A DNA stretch of 8,681 nt from Bacteroidales bacterium (GTDB taxonomy: Bacteria > Bacteroidota > Bacteroidia > Bacteroidales > UBA3663), in assembly GCA_017632695.1 (NCBI GenBank), contig JAGBQS010000065.1, forward strand, positions 1 to 8,681. The letters run 5' to 3'. Shown here piece after piece: positions 1-6,334 of this stretch; within the stretch, counting starts at the first letter, position 1; each line of letters opens with the position of its first letter. The notes beneath the pieces are model-generated. The model saw nothing but the letters and a program-made list of their open reading frames with translations, was not told the origin of the DNA and did no database searches. A program made the translations under genes and the position numbers.

Positions 1-184
1 AATGAAGGCCTCGCATGACCCCATAACTTGATTTACTTTCATTATCTTGTACGAAGTGGATGGGGGCCACCTTTTCATCAAACTCACGCTGAGAGAATGA
101 TTCGAAGAAATAACCGCGGGCATCGGCAAAAACACGAGGCTCCAGAATCAATACGCCAGGGATAGATGTTTCAATTATATTCAT
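1..184 (-). CDS. rfbC: dTDP-4-dehydrorhamnose 3,5-epimerase, N-terminal part (cut by window edge)
   Basis: Translating the minus strand from the ATG at 184-182 gives 61 residues before the left edge. RfbC/RmlC epimerises carbons 3 and 5 of dTDP-4-keto-6-deoxyglucose in the cytoplasm, the third step of dTDP-L-rhamnose synthesis for surface polysaccharides. The visible part is the start of the cupin: MNIIETSIPGVLILEPRVF, then DARGYFFESF (21-30), FVQDNESKSS (44-53) and RGLH (58-61). By alignment from memory with the Salmonella enzyme, R58 is the substrate-binding Arg60 equivalent and the last complete codon, H61, is the catalytic His63 equivalent. The remainder (about two thirds of a usual ~185 residues) lies outside the window. 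The gene follows the outer-membrane protein gene by 75 nt on the same strand and has a weak promoter candidate of its own. Identity is very secure from the conserved N-terminus. Confidence 0.95.
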   Translation of the reverse strand, partial: MNIIETSIPGVLILEPRVFADARGYFFESFSQREFDEKVAPIHFVQDNESKSSYGVMRGLH

Positions 185-224
185 ATCAATCGGGATACTA
201 AATAAAATCAGTGTGCCTGTAAAA

Positions 225-255
225 CAAACTAAAAAATTTTCATTATAATTTCAAG
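225..255 (-). promoter_or_regulatory. Weak candidate promoter for rfbC
   Basis: On the minus strand, CTTG (255-252) is followed after 19 nt by TTAGTTTG (232-225), one mismatch from the Bacteroidetes -7 box TAnnTTTG. It lies in the 75-nt gap before rfbC and would give a leader of roughly 35 nt. Both boxes are imperfect, so read-through from the upstream envelope genes is an equally good explanation. Confidence 0.3.
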
Positions 256-259
256 ATGT

Positions 260-982
260 TTACTCATAAAACTCAGGACGCTTCATTTTCGGTATCCTGA
301 TACGATGATGGAACCACAGCGCCATCACAATCTGAACAGTATTGTTTCGGGAGGTCTCGAACGTATCGGCCTTGGTATCGGGGAAGATGTTGCCCAGACC
401 GAAATAATACCTGCCCTGAAGCTGGAGACTCAACTGCTGCGAGAACTTGAATTCGTAGCCCAAGCCAGCCTGAATTCCGTAATCGAACTTGTATTTGATG
501 CCCATATCGTGATGTGCATAGCCGTGATTGGAACTGGCTGCGATGGTCTGGAAATCGGAATCCAGGTTGCCGCTCGTCTTGTCGAAGAGGAAATAACCCA
601 GTTTCGGTCCCGCGTCGAACGAAATCACATTACGCCGGCCCGCATTAAAGTAAACGTGAGCCATGACCGGAAGTTCCAGATAGGTTAAATCGCGCTGAAA
701 GCTGTACTGCGGATAACTGTCGTAACGGTCCTTCATGCCTCGTCGCGTAAGCAGCAGTTCTGCCTGCAGTCCGAAGAACTTCTCCTCAATGTAGCGGACA
801 GCCACACCGGCTGTATAGCCCTGAGCCATACTTTGGGTAATCGAGGGATCGAACTCGTAGTTACTGAGAGCCACACCGCCCAGAACGGCGAATTGGACCT
901 CCCTCGGCACCTTGGCCTGCCCCCAAACGGATTCTGCTCCGCACGCAAGCAGTAGTATGATTAGCAATCGCATCTGTTTCAT
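260..982 (-). CDS. PorT-family outer-membrane beta-barrel protein
   Basis: A 240-residue predicted outer-membrane protein. It has an N-terminal signal sequence (basic MKQMR, hydrophobic LLIILLLACG, likely cleavage near residues 21-23). The rest shows alternating-hydrophobic strands separated by polar turns, typical of the small eight-stranded-type barrels called PorT-like/outer membrane beta-barrel domain. Recognisable blocks are YLELPVMAHVYF (101-112), the central strand signature of this family, then GPKLGYFLF (125-133), the paired strands around DYGIQAGLGYEF (167-178), and a final strand near 213-228 followed by a short basic tail. LLAC at 11-14 faintly resembles a lipobox, but -2 is Leu and a type I site follows, so I do not call a lipoprotein. 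The start codon overlaps the stop of the upstream PBP1-like gene as ATGA, suggesting translational coupling. Ligand and role are unknown; the family name does not prove a T9SS role. Confidence 0.85.
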   Translation of the reverse strand: MKQMRLLIILLLACGAESVWGQAKVPREVQFAVLGGVALSNYEFDPSITQSMAQGYTAGVAVRYIEEKFFGLQAELLLTRRGMKDRYDSYPQYSFQRDLTYLELPVMAHVYFNAGRRNVISFDAGPKLGYFLFDKTSGNLDSDFQTIAASSNHGYAHHDMGIKYKFDYGIQAGLGYEFKFSQQLSLQLQGRYYFGLGNIFPDTKADTFETSRNNTVQIVMALWFHHRIRIPKMKRPEFYE

Positions 983-2598
983 CGGATTTCAAATTTTTCA
1001 ACCGTTGATGACGAGGTGAAATGTACCAGACAGAAACCTGTGTTGAGTGCCCCATGACCATCTTCCTGCTCGAAGTTGATGACACTCTGCAGGGTCTCTA
1101 TCGGCTGACTGCCGGCATTGTTCCTGCCCGTCGTCTGTCCCACGTTGGACATTGTCCAGACTCCCACATCATAGCCTAACATACCATACTTCGGAAAGAG
1201 CGGCAGCAGATCGCAGTTGTACCAGTAACGGAACTGAGAATAAAAGGCTTCCACTTTCGGGTCGAAAGGATTGGCATAGAACTTGGTGAACATCCACACA
1301 TTCAGATCATAGAAATAATCCATGAAGTCGGAGGTGTACTTCTGCCATTCCGGGTAACCCAAAACGGCAATCTGACGGTCCTCAATCACTTCTCCGAGAC
1401 TATCTGTCTGAATGCTGTCAGTCGGCAATGCCGCATTCAGCAGGCTGTCCGGAATAGTCTGCTCAAAGGATACCGCCGTCGGACTTTGATCCTCTCCCAT
1501 AGCATACGAGGCACCAATGGCTTTGGCTATAGCAGGATTGGCATCCAGGAAGAGTTTATTCTTTAGGCTGGGAAAGAACCGGCGCAGCATTGCCTGTGCC
1601 TGTACGTCAGCAGTAGGAGTTTCCAGCACATACAGGATGTTACTGCCGGTCAGGTTCAGCACCGAATCCATGCAGGCCACCGAATAAGGATCGTGGAAGG
1701 TATAGCTGGAATACTCAATTCCCTGCCGGTTCAATTCGAGTTTCAACTGCTCTGGGTACACATCAAGATTGGTATCGAAAAGGGTATCACGCACAAAAAC
1801 AAACCGATAGGTGCTAAACCGATCTATCAGTTCCTCGTTCAAACGCGGATAGAAAGAGGTTTTAGGTGCATTCAGTTGCAATAGAAATGGATTGTCAGCC
1901 TGCTCCTTTCGGAAGGAGAACGGACTGATAACGGGTATGCCGTGACTTTCGCCGAAAAGGGCTACCTGGTCAACATCCGGCCCATTCATGGGTGCAACAA
2001 TCGTGTGGGCTTCAAGCAGCGATTCATCAGTCAGGATGTCGCTCAACGGCTGTGTGGTAAGGTCGTAGGTAAGCACTTTTATCCGATGTCCCTGCAATTG
2101 CGCCTCGTTCACAGCAAGCAGGAACCCTTTGTAAAACTCAACCATACGCATCTGCATCTCGTCCTGCTTGGTGTTAGCCGATTCCAGATAGAAAGGCAGA
2201 ATGACGGCCACCACATCCTGATGCTCCCATGACGGAGTTCGTGCTGGCAGTACCGTTGGTTCGGCATCGGTTTGTGCGGACACGGAAGGTTCCGAACTTT
2301 CGGTAGCCGTAACGGTAGTTTCGGGTTCCGGAACAAAAACGGCCTCAATCTCTTTCTTGCCGCCTTTTTTGGCTCGGGTGCGGAACTTCAGCGATTTTCG
2401 TCCCTGCTGCTTGGGTTCGGCAAAGGTTACAGTATCGGACTTTGCTGTTTTTTCTTTCTTCTGTTTTTCTTTGGCTGACTCGAGCTTCGAGTCGCGGCTG
2501 CCCCTACGCGGCTTGAAGGTAAGCGATTGAGCCTCAAGGTCGGCAATCTGCATGCAGAGCGTCAGGACCAGTATCAGTATGCTGATAAATTTCTTCAT
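979..2598 (-). CDS. Periplasmic PBP1-fold (receptor ligand-binding / LpoA-like) protein
   Basis: 539 residues from the ATG at 2598. An in-frame ATG at 2631 is rejected because it lies inside the -7 box of the promoter. Residues 1-24 form a signal peptide (MKKF, hydrophobic stretch, LEAQ). Residues 25-125 are a low-complexity linker: first very basic (Lys/Arg/Ser, about 28-82), then acidic and Thr/Ser/Pro-rich. From about 128 the protein resembles type 1 periplasmic-binding proteins: VVAVILPFYL (129-138), an EFYKGFLLAVN helix (154-164), IVAPMNGPDVDQVA (200-213) and HGIPVISPFS (219-228). A later block contains YDLNVWMF and YGMLGYDVG. Bacteroidetes relatives are often annotated as LysM or amino-acid ABC-transporter binding proteins, but I see no LysM domain and no permease or ATPase gene nearby. 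A scaffold or sensor role at the envelope, as for LpoA, is as likely as transport. It is first in an operon with the outer-membrane barrel. Confidence 0.8.
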   Translation of the reverse strand: MKKFISILILVLTLCMQIADLEAQSLTFKPRRGSRDSKLESAKEKQKKEKTAKSDTVTFAEPKQQGRKSLKFRTRAKKGGKKEIEAVFVPEPETTVTATESSEPSVSAQTDAEPTVLPARTPSWEHQDVVAVILPFYLESANTKQDEMQMRMVEFYKGFLLAVNEAQLQGHRIKVLTYDLTTQPLSDILTDESLLEAHTIVAPMNGPDVDQVALFGESHGIPVISPFSFRKEQADNPFLLQLNAPKTSFYPRLNEELIDRFSTYRFVFVRDTLFDTNLDVYPEQLKLELNRQGIEYSSYTFHDPYSVACMDSVLNLTGSNILYVLETPTADVQAQAMLRRFFPSLKNKLFLDANPAIAKAIGASYAMGEDQSPTAVSFEQTIPDSLLNAALPTDSIQTDSLGEVIEDRQIAVLGYPEWQKYTSDFMDYFYDLNVWMFTKFYANPFDPKVEAFYSQFRYWYNCDLLPLFPKYGMLGYDVGVWTMSNVGQTTGRNNAGSQPIETLQSVINFEQEDGHGALNTGFCLVHFTSSSTVEKFEIR

Positions 2599-2628
2599 GT
2601 GCGTGTACATATATATATAAATCGGTCG

Positions 2629-2660
2629 CAAAGTTAGTCAGTTTTGCCGAATTAACCAAA
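2629..2660 (-). promoter_or_regulatory. Bacteroidetes-type promoter for the PBP1-like / outer-membrane barrel operon
   Basis: Reading the minus strand, TTTG (2660-2657) is followed by exactly 20 nt and then TAACTTTG (2636-2629), a perfect match to the TTTG / TAnnTTTG consensus of the primary Bacteroidetes sigma factor. The expected transcription start is around 2623, giving a leader of about 25 nt before the ATG at 2598. This placement decides the start of the downstream gene. Confidence 0.8.
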
Positions 2661-2706
2661 CATTATGATAAAAAATTGAATACTCTTGCTATTTTTTTAT
2701 TTTTTC

Positions 2707-2738
2707 TTTGTCCATTTCGTTTTTTTATCGTAACTTCG
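2707..2738 (+). promoter_or_regulatory. Bacteroidetes-type promoter for tsaD
   Basis: TTTG (2707-2710), 20 nt, TAACTTCG (2731-2738), with one mismatch in the -7 box. Spacing is identical to the two perfect promoters in this window. Transcription would begin near 2744, leaving a leader of about 87 nt before the ATG at 2831. It is divergent from the promoter at 2629-2660; the two lie about 50 bp apart in an A/T-rich stretch (long T runs around 2690-2727). Confidence 0.65.
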
Positions 2739-2830
2739 CAGCGCCTAAACGCAGCCTATGCCTTACGCACAGCAGTTTGGGCCGAACAGAAATTAGTTTT
2801 TACAGACATTACAAACGCATTTTGTATTCA

Positions 2831-3856
2831 ATGAGTACAATCATTTTAGGTATCGAATCTTCGTGCGACGACACTTCGGCAGCAGTCCTTAAGGACGGGG
2901 TCCTGCTCTCGAACGTCATAGCCAGTCAATCCGTACATGAGGCCTACGGCGGCGTTGTTCCCGAACTGGCATCTCGTGCACACCAACAGAATATTGTTCC
3001 CGTTGTCAGCGAGGCCATCAAGCGTGCCGGCATCACATCGGCCGACCTTTCGGCCATTGCCTTTACCCGTGGACCGGGTCTGATGGGCTCGCTCTTGGTG
3101 GGCCTGTCTTTTGCCAAGGGTCTGGCATCGGCCCTGCATATTCCAATGATCGATGTCAACCATCTGCAAGGCCATGTGATGGCACATTTTGTAATGGAGA
3201 AGGATATTCCGAAGGAAGTTCCTTCCTATCCGTTCCTCTGCCTGCTGGTTTCGGGCGGCAACAGCCAGATTATTCGAGTCAACAGCTACAAGGATATGGA
3301 GGTAATCGGCCAGACCATCGACGATGCCGCAGGTGAAGCCTTCGACAAATGTGCCAAAGTAATGGGGTTGGGCTATCCGGGCGGACCTGTCATCAACCGC
3401 TTGGCCAACGAGGGGAACCCTTCGCGTTTCAAGTTCGCCAAGCCTCACATCGAGGGACTGAACTATTCATTCTCGGGTTTGAAGACTTCATTTCTCTACA
3501 CATTGCGCGATGAACTGAAACAGGACCCCGACTTCATCGAAAAGAACAAGGCTGACCTCTGCGCATCCCTGCAGGCCACAATCGTGGACATCCTGATGGA
3601 TAAGGTCAAGAAGGCTGTCAAACAAACCGGAATCAAGCAAGTGGCTGTAAGCGGCGGCGTATCGGCCAACAGCGGAGTACGGGACGGACTCTCGGCATTG
3701 GGACAAAAATACGGATGGAAAGTGTTCCTGCCGCCATTCAAGTTCACGACAGATAATGCAGCGATGATTGCCATCGTAGGGCAGCACAAGTTCCTCGACA
3801 AGGATTTCTGCCCGTTCGATGCGCCTTCGTTTGCCCGTGTGACCGATAAATTCTAA
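2831..3856 (+). CDS. tsaD: tRNA N6-adenosine threonylcarbamoyltransferase TsaD
   Basis: 341 residues, the usual length for bacterial TsaD (Kae1/Qri7/YgjD family). With TsaB and TsaE it transfers the threonylcarbamoyl group from TC-AMP to A37 of ANN-decoding tRNAs in the cytoplasm. Every hallmark of the ASKHA-fold protein is visible: GIESSCDDTS (7-16), the metal-binding HLQGH (H111 and H115, same numbers as E. coli), SGGNSQ (141-146), DDAAGEAFDK (164-173), GYPGGP (181-186), SFSGLKT (213-219), VSGGVSAN (273-280), and TTDNAAMIA (306-314) with the third metal ligand D308. The ATG at 2831 starts precisely at the conserved MSTIILGIE; longer in-frame readings reach only a TTG at 2708 inside the promoter. 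The next gene follows after 11 nt. tsaB and tsaE are not in the window. Confidence 0.98.
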   Translation: MSTIILGIESSCDDTSAAVLKDGVLLSNVIASQSVHEAYGGVVPELASRAHQQNIVPVVSEAIKRAGITSADLSAIAFTRGPGLMGSLLVGLSFAKGLASALHIPMIDVNHLQGHVMAHFVMEKDIPKEVPSYPFLCLLVSGGNSQIIRVNSYKDMEVIGQTIDDAAGEAFDKCAKVMGLGYPGGPVINRLANEGNPSRFKFAKPHIEGLNYSFSGLKTSFLYTLRDELKQDPDFIEKNKADLCASLQATIVDILMDKVKKAVKQTGIKQVAVSGGVSANSGVRDGLSALGQKYGWKVFLPPFKFTTDNAAMIAIVGQHKFLDKDFCPFDAPSFARVTDKF

Positions 3857-3867
3857 CACATCAGCGT

Positions 3868-4542
3868 ATGTTACTTTCCCTGCTCGCACTCTCTGCAACC
3901 GCCATCCTCCCTTGGGATACGGCCTACATCGACACTCAAACTTACATCGACAACCTTGCCGATACGGTTCAGAGTGCCAGCCGTTCATTTATCGGCCCAG
4001 GGCCGATTCTGGTGCACTTCGAGGCGGAAATCGACCCTTCAACAATGACGTATTACGCCTGGGAAGTAGCTACAGATGTGGGATTTAACGATATTGAATA
4101 CCGTTTTTACGAGACAGATGTTGATTATTCATTCTCCGAAACGGGCACTTATTACGCCCGTTTTGTGACCGATAATTCGGACAATACTGCAGGAACGGAG
4201 TCGGAGACCTACACCATTCAGGTAACCGAATCGCTCCTGCAGATCCCGAATCTCATCACTCCAGACTCGCCTTCGGGCACCAATCAGGTGTTCAAGGTAA
4301 AGTACCAGTCTCTCAAAAGTTTCGAGATGTATGTGTACAACCGATGGGGACAGCAACTGTTCCACACCAAAGACCCCTCACAAGGTTGGGATGGAACCCA
4401 AGGTGGCAAGCCCGTTCCTACAGGAGCCTATTACTATCTGGTAAAGGCTGTCGGAACCGATGGCATCAAGTACAACAAGAAGGGCGATATCAATGTGCTA
4501 CGCGTCAAAAAAGTTGATACAACGACATCATCTGGGTTTTAG
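3868..4542 (+). CDS. Small secreted protein with PKD-like domain and T9SS type B (CHU_C, gliding motility-associated) C-terminal domain
   Basis: 224 residues. The N-terminus MLLSLLALSATAILPW is a short signal-like hydrophobic segment without the usual basic residues. The start is firm because an in-frame stop lies at 3847-3849 and no other ATG, GTG or TTG intervenes. About 44-120 is a PKD/Ig-like beta domain, with ending features such as SETGTYYARFV and YTIQVTE. Residues 127-213 are a CHU_C domain: IPNLITPDSPSGTNQVFKV, then FEMYVYNRWGQQLF (152-165), GWDGTQGGKPVPTGAYYY (173-190) and GDINVLR (206-212). In known systems this domain directs export through the type IX secretion system and surface anchoring or release. 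An extra tail of 12 residues follows the usual end. Such domains normally terminate proteins of many hundreds of residues, so this one is unusually small. It lies 11 nt after tsaD and probably shares its transcript. Function unknown. Confidence 0.8.
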   Translation: MLLSLLALSATAILPWDTAYIDTQTYIDNLADTVQSASRSFIGPGPILVHFEAEIDPSTMTYYAWEVATDVGFNDIEYRFYETDVDYSFSETGTYYARFVTDNSDNTAGTESETYTIQVTESLLQIPNLITPDSPSGTNQVFKVKYQSLKSFEMYVYNRWGQQLFHTKDPSQGWDGTQGGKPVPTGAYYYLVKAVGTDGIKYNKKGDINVLRVKKVDTTTSSGF

Positions 4543-4624
4543 ATTATAGGAATAAGGTATCAAAAACAATCGAAATCTTTACTGATTTACTTGTACCACG
4601 CAGCATTTGCAGCTTATTTAAAGG

Positions 4625-4652
4625 CCTCATACCCCCAAAAACCTCATACCCC
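4625..4652 (+). repeat. Short direct repeat just upstream of the lytic transglycosylase start
   Basis: The 11-mer CCTCATACCCC occurs at 4625-4635 and again at 4642-4652 (period 17), separated by CAAAAA. It ends 4 nt before the ATG at 4657, in the leader of the transglycosylase gene. It could come from a small tandem duplication; no function can be assigned. Confidence 0.6.
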
Positions 4653-4656
4653 AAAC

Positions 4657-5628
4657 ATGAACAAAGCATCGACACTCTTATCAGTACTCGTCTGCCTTAT
4701 GGGCTGCGGGCTCCTGTTTCAGGCATTCAGACCTTCTCGCAATCTGAAGCCGGAACTGCCCATGATGCTATCATACTCGGCCACACCACGTTTCGAAAAC
4801 GAGTTCGAAATATACGGCTCAAAAGTCGATCTGCATCGCTATGACATGCACGAACGCTTTGAACGGGAACTGACCAACATGTGCTATTCGCACAATAGTA
4901 CCCTGCTTATTATCAAGCGGGCAAACCGACTCTTTCCTATTATTGTTCCGATCCTCGAAGAAGAGCATATTCCTGCCGATTTCATTTTTCTTTGCTGCAT
5001 AGAAAGTAACCTGAATGCCCGAGCAGTATCACCCGTTAAAGCTGCCGGTCTGTGGCAGTTCATGCCTGAAACAGGACGACGCTACGGGCTCCAGATTGAC
5101 GCCGAAGTGGACGAGCGCTACAACACGGAAAAAGCTACCCGCGCTGCCTGCAAATACTTTCGCGAAGCATACGAAAAATATCACGACTGGCATTCGGTTG
5201 CTGCCTCCTATAATGCCGGACAGAACGGTATCAGCCGCCGATTGGAGCAGCAGGCACAGAAGACAGCCCTTGATCTGCTGGTGGCTGAAGAGACTTCGCG
5301 CTACATGTTCCGCATCATGGCCATGAAGGAGATTTTCCGCGACCCGTATCACTACGGTTTCGTACTCTACAGCGACCAGCTCTATCGACCTATCGGCACC
5401 AAGGCGGTTAAGGTTACACGCTCAATTCCAGACATAACAGAATGGGCAAGTAAACAGGGGTGCAGCTACTATCACCTGAAGGAGTTTAACCCTTGGCTAC
5501 GCGACAATAAGCTTACCGTCCGCGCCGGCAAAGAATACACCATCCTCATTCCCAACCCGGACGATATGCAATATGACGGAAAAGCTTTCCCAATTTATAA
5601 CAATGATTGGGTGGTCGACAAGCTATAA
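4657..5628 (+). CDS. Membrane-associated or periplasmic lytic transglycosylase (SLT domain, MltD-type)
   Basis: 323 residues from the ATG at 4657; an upstream in-frame ATG (4591) would prepend 22 non-signal residues ahead of the hydrophobic segment and is rejected. Residues 1-24 are a signal peptide or anchor (MNKASTLLSVLVCLMGCGLL). LMGC (14-17) could be a lipobox. The SLT goose-lysozyme-like domain spans about 93-220: IPADFIFLCCIES (105-117) with catalytic E116, then the family block AAGLWQFMP (129-137), YNTEKATRAACKYF (155-168) and VAASYNAGQ (181-189). The enzyme would cleave the MurNAc-GlcNAc bond with formation of 1,6-anhydroMurNAc. Residues about 256-299 (IPDITEWASKQGCS, LKEFNPWL, AGKEYTILIP) look like a diverged LysM repeat, so a cell-wall binding tail is likely. 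The PAP2 phosphatase gene follows after 5 nt. Confidence 0.92.
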   Translation: MNKASTLLSVLVCLMGCGLLFQAFRPSRNLKPELPMMLSYSATPRFENEFEIYGSKVDLHRYDMHERFERELTNMCYSHNSTLLIIKRANRLFPIIVPILEEEHIPADFIFLCCIESNLNARAVSPVKAAGLWQFMPETGRRYGLQIDAEVDERYNTEKATRAACKYFREAYEKYHDWHSVAASYNAGQNGISRRLEQQAQKTALDLLVAEETSRYMFRIMAMKEIFRDPYHYGFVLYSDQLYRPIGTKAVKVTRSIPDITEWASKQGCSYYHLKEFNPWLRDNKLTVRAGKEYTILIPNPDDMQYDGKAFPIYNNDWVVDKL

Positions 5629-5633
5629 ACACA

Positions 5634-6278
5634 ATGGAATGGATTGAATATCTTGACGCGCTCGACAAGCAGTTGATTCTGGCGCTCAACTATGATGGCG
5701 GTCCCTTGCAGGATCAGCTTTGGTATTTTGTAGCAGGACGCTTTACGTGGTCGCCTCTATACTGCTTTCTGCTGTGGCTTCTTTACCGCCAATGCCGCCC
5801 GCTCAGCATCAATGGAAGGCACTTCGTTCTTATCCTGTTGGTTACGGTACTGGTTGTGGTGCTGAGCGACCAGATTGCTTCCGGACTCATCAAGCATTGG
5901 GTGGAACGGCCCAGACCGTCCAGAGCGGATTCCGGCATCTCGGACTTCATACACATCGTGAATAATTATCGCGGCGGACACTATGGCTTTGTTTCCAGCC
6001 ACGCCTCCAACACCTGGGGCATCGCCCTTTGGTTCATACTGCTTTGGCAAAAAAGTGGCCGCTTCCGGCCGCTACGAAACGGAATGGGCACTCTCTTTGC
6101 AGTTCTCATTGTATACGCTATGCTAAATTGTTACAGCCGCATCTATCTTGGAGTTCATTATCCTGGCGATATTCTCGGCGGACTTATAGTGGGAACAGCT
6201 GTTGCTATTTTTTGCTATTATTTGGTATATAGGAATGCCAAAAAATGGCTAAAAATCGACAAACCTTCGACCACATGA
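5634..6278 (+). CDS. PAP2-family integral membrane phosphatase
   Basis: 214 residues. The acid-phosphatase/PAP2 triad motifs are complete: K87-x6-R94-P95 (KHWVERPRP), S-S-H at 121-123 (H123 the general acid), and S168-R169-x5-H175-x3-D179 (SRIYLGVHYPGD), with H175 the expected phospho-histidine. Hydrophobic segments at about 41-52, 62-82, 126-139, 151-167 and 181-200 surround them, as in membrane lipid phosphatases such as undecaprenyl-diphosphatase (BcrC/PgpB type) or phosphatidylglycerophosphatase. Substrate cannot be read from sequence. Next to a lytic transglycosylase, undecaprenyl-PP recycling is the most attractive guess. I chose the ATG at 5634 (MEWIEYLDALD), which follows the previous stop by 5 nt; an earlier ATG at 5607 would overlap the upstream gene by 22 nt and add nine residues. 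Confidence 0.9.
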   Translation: MEWIEYLDALDKQLILALNYDGGPLQDQLWYFVAGRFTWSPLYCFLLWLLYRQCRPLSINGRHFVLILLVTVLVVVLSDQIASGLIKHWVERPRPSRADSGISDFIHIVNNYRGGHYGFVSSHASNTWGIALWFILLWQKSGRFRPLRNGMGTLFAVLIVYAMLNCYSRIYLGVHYPGDILGGLIVGTAVAIFCYYLVYRNAKKWLKIDKPSTT

Positions 6279-6297
6279 ATATTTCGAGGAACAAAAA

Positions 6298-6329
6298 TTT
6301 GGTCATTTCAGAAAGATTTAATATCTTTG
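6298..6329 (+). promoter_or_regulatory. Strong Bacteroidetes-type promoter for rpmE2
   Basis: TTTG (6298-6301), 20 nt, TATCTTTG (6322-6329): an exact match to the phylum consensus in both elements and spacing. Predicted transcription start is around 6335, giving a leader of about 100 nt before the ATG at 6437. It begins 20 nt after the PAP2 stop, so rpmE2 need not depend on the upstream genes. Confidence 0.8.
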
Positions 6330-6334
6330 CACCC

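Larger units (their letters stand above)
2599..2830. other. Divergent intergenic region between the PBP1-like gene and tsaD
   Basis: This is the longest stretch without a gene (232 nt). It is A/T-rich and holds the two divergent promoters described separately, an (AT)n run at about 2609-2619 inside the minus-strand leader, and the ~87-nt tsaD leader (2744-2830). I find no convincing hairpin terminator, operator palindrome or small gene in it. Confidence 0.7.

Noticed and set aside
2609..2619. (AT)n run as a regulatory microsatellite
   Set aside because: It is only about 11 nt, in an A/T-rich leader; nothing beyond composition supports a role.
2708..2830. N-terminal extension of tsaD to the TTG at 2708
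   Set aside because: The added 41 residues are not part of the family, the TTG overlaps the promoter -33 box, and the conserved start MSTIILGIE is at 2831.
2846..3448. A 200-residue open frame antisense to tsaD
   Set aside because: It lies wholly inside tsaD, whose plus-strand protein is fully conserved; the antisense protein shows no recognisable domain or signal and is a shadow frame.
3488..3988. A 166-residue minus-strand frame across the tsaD / T9SS cargo junction
   Set aside because: Both underlying plus-strand genes are supported by family motifs. This frame has no promoter, is rich in scattered Arg/Cys, and resembles nothing known.
5994..6002. SSH instead of the more usual SGH in the PAP2 motif as a sign of inactivity
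   Set aside because: The general-acid histidine is kept, the other motif residues are intact, and to my knowledge SSH variants are common in this subfamily.
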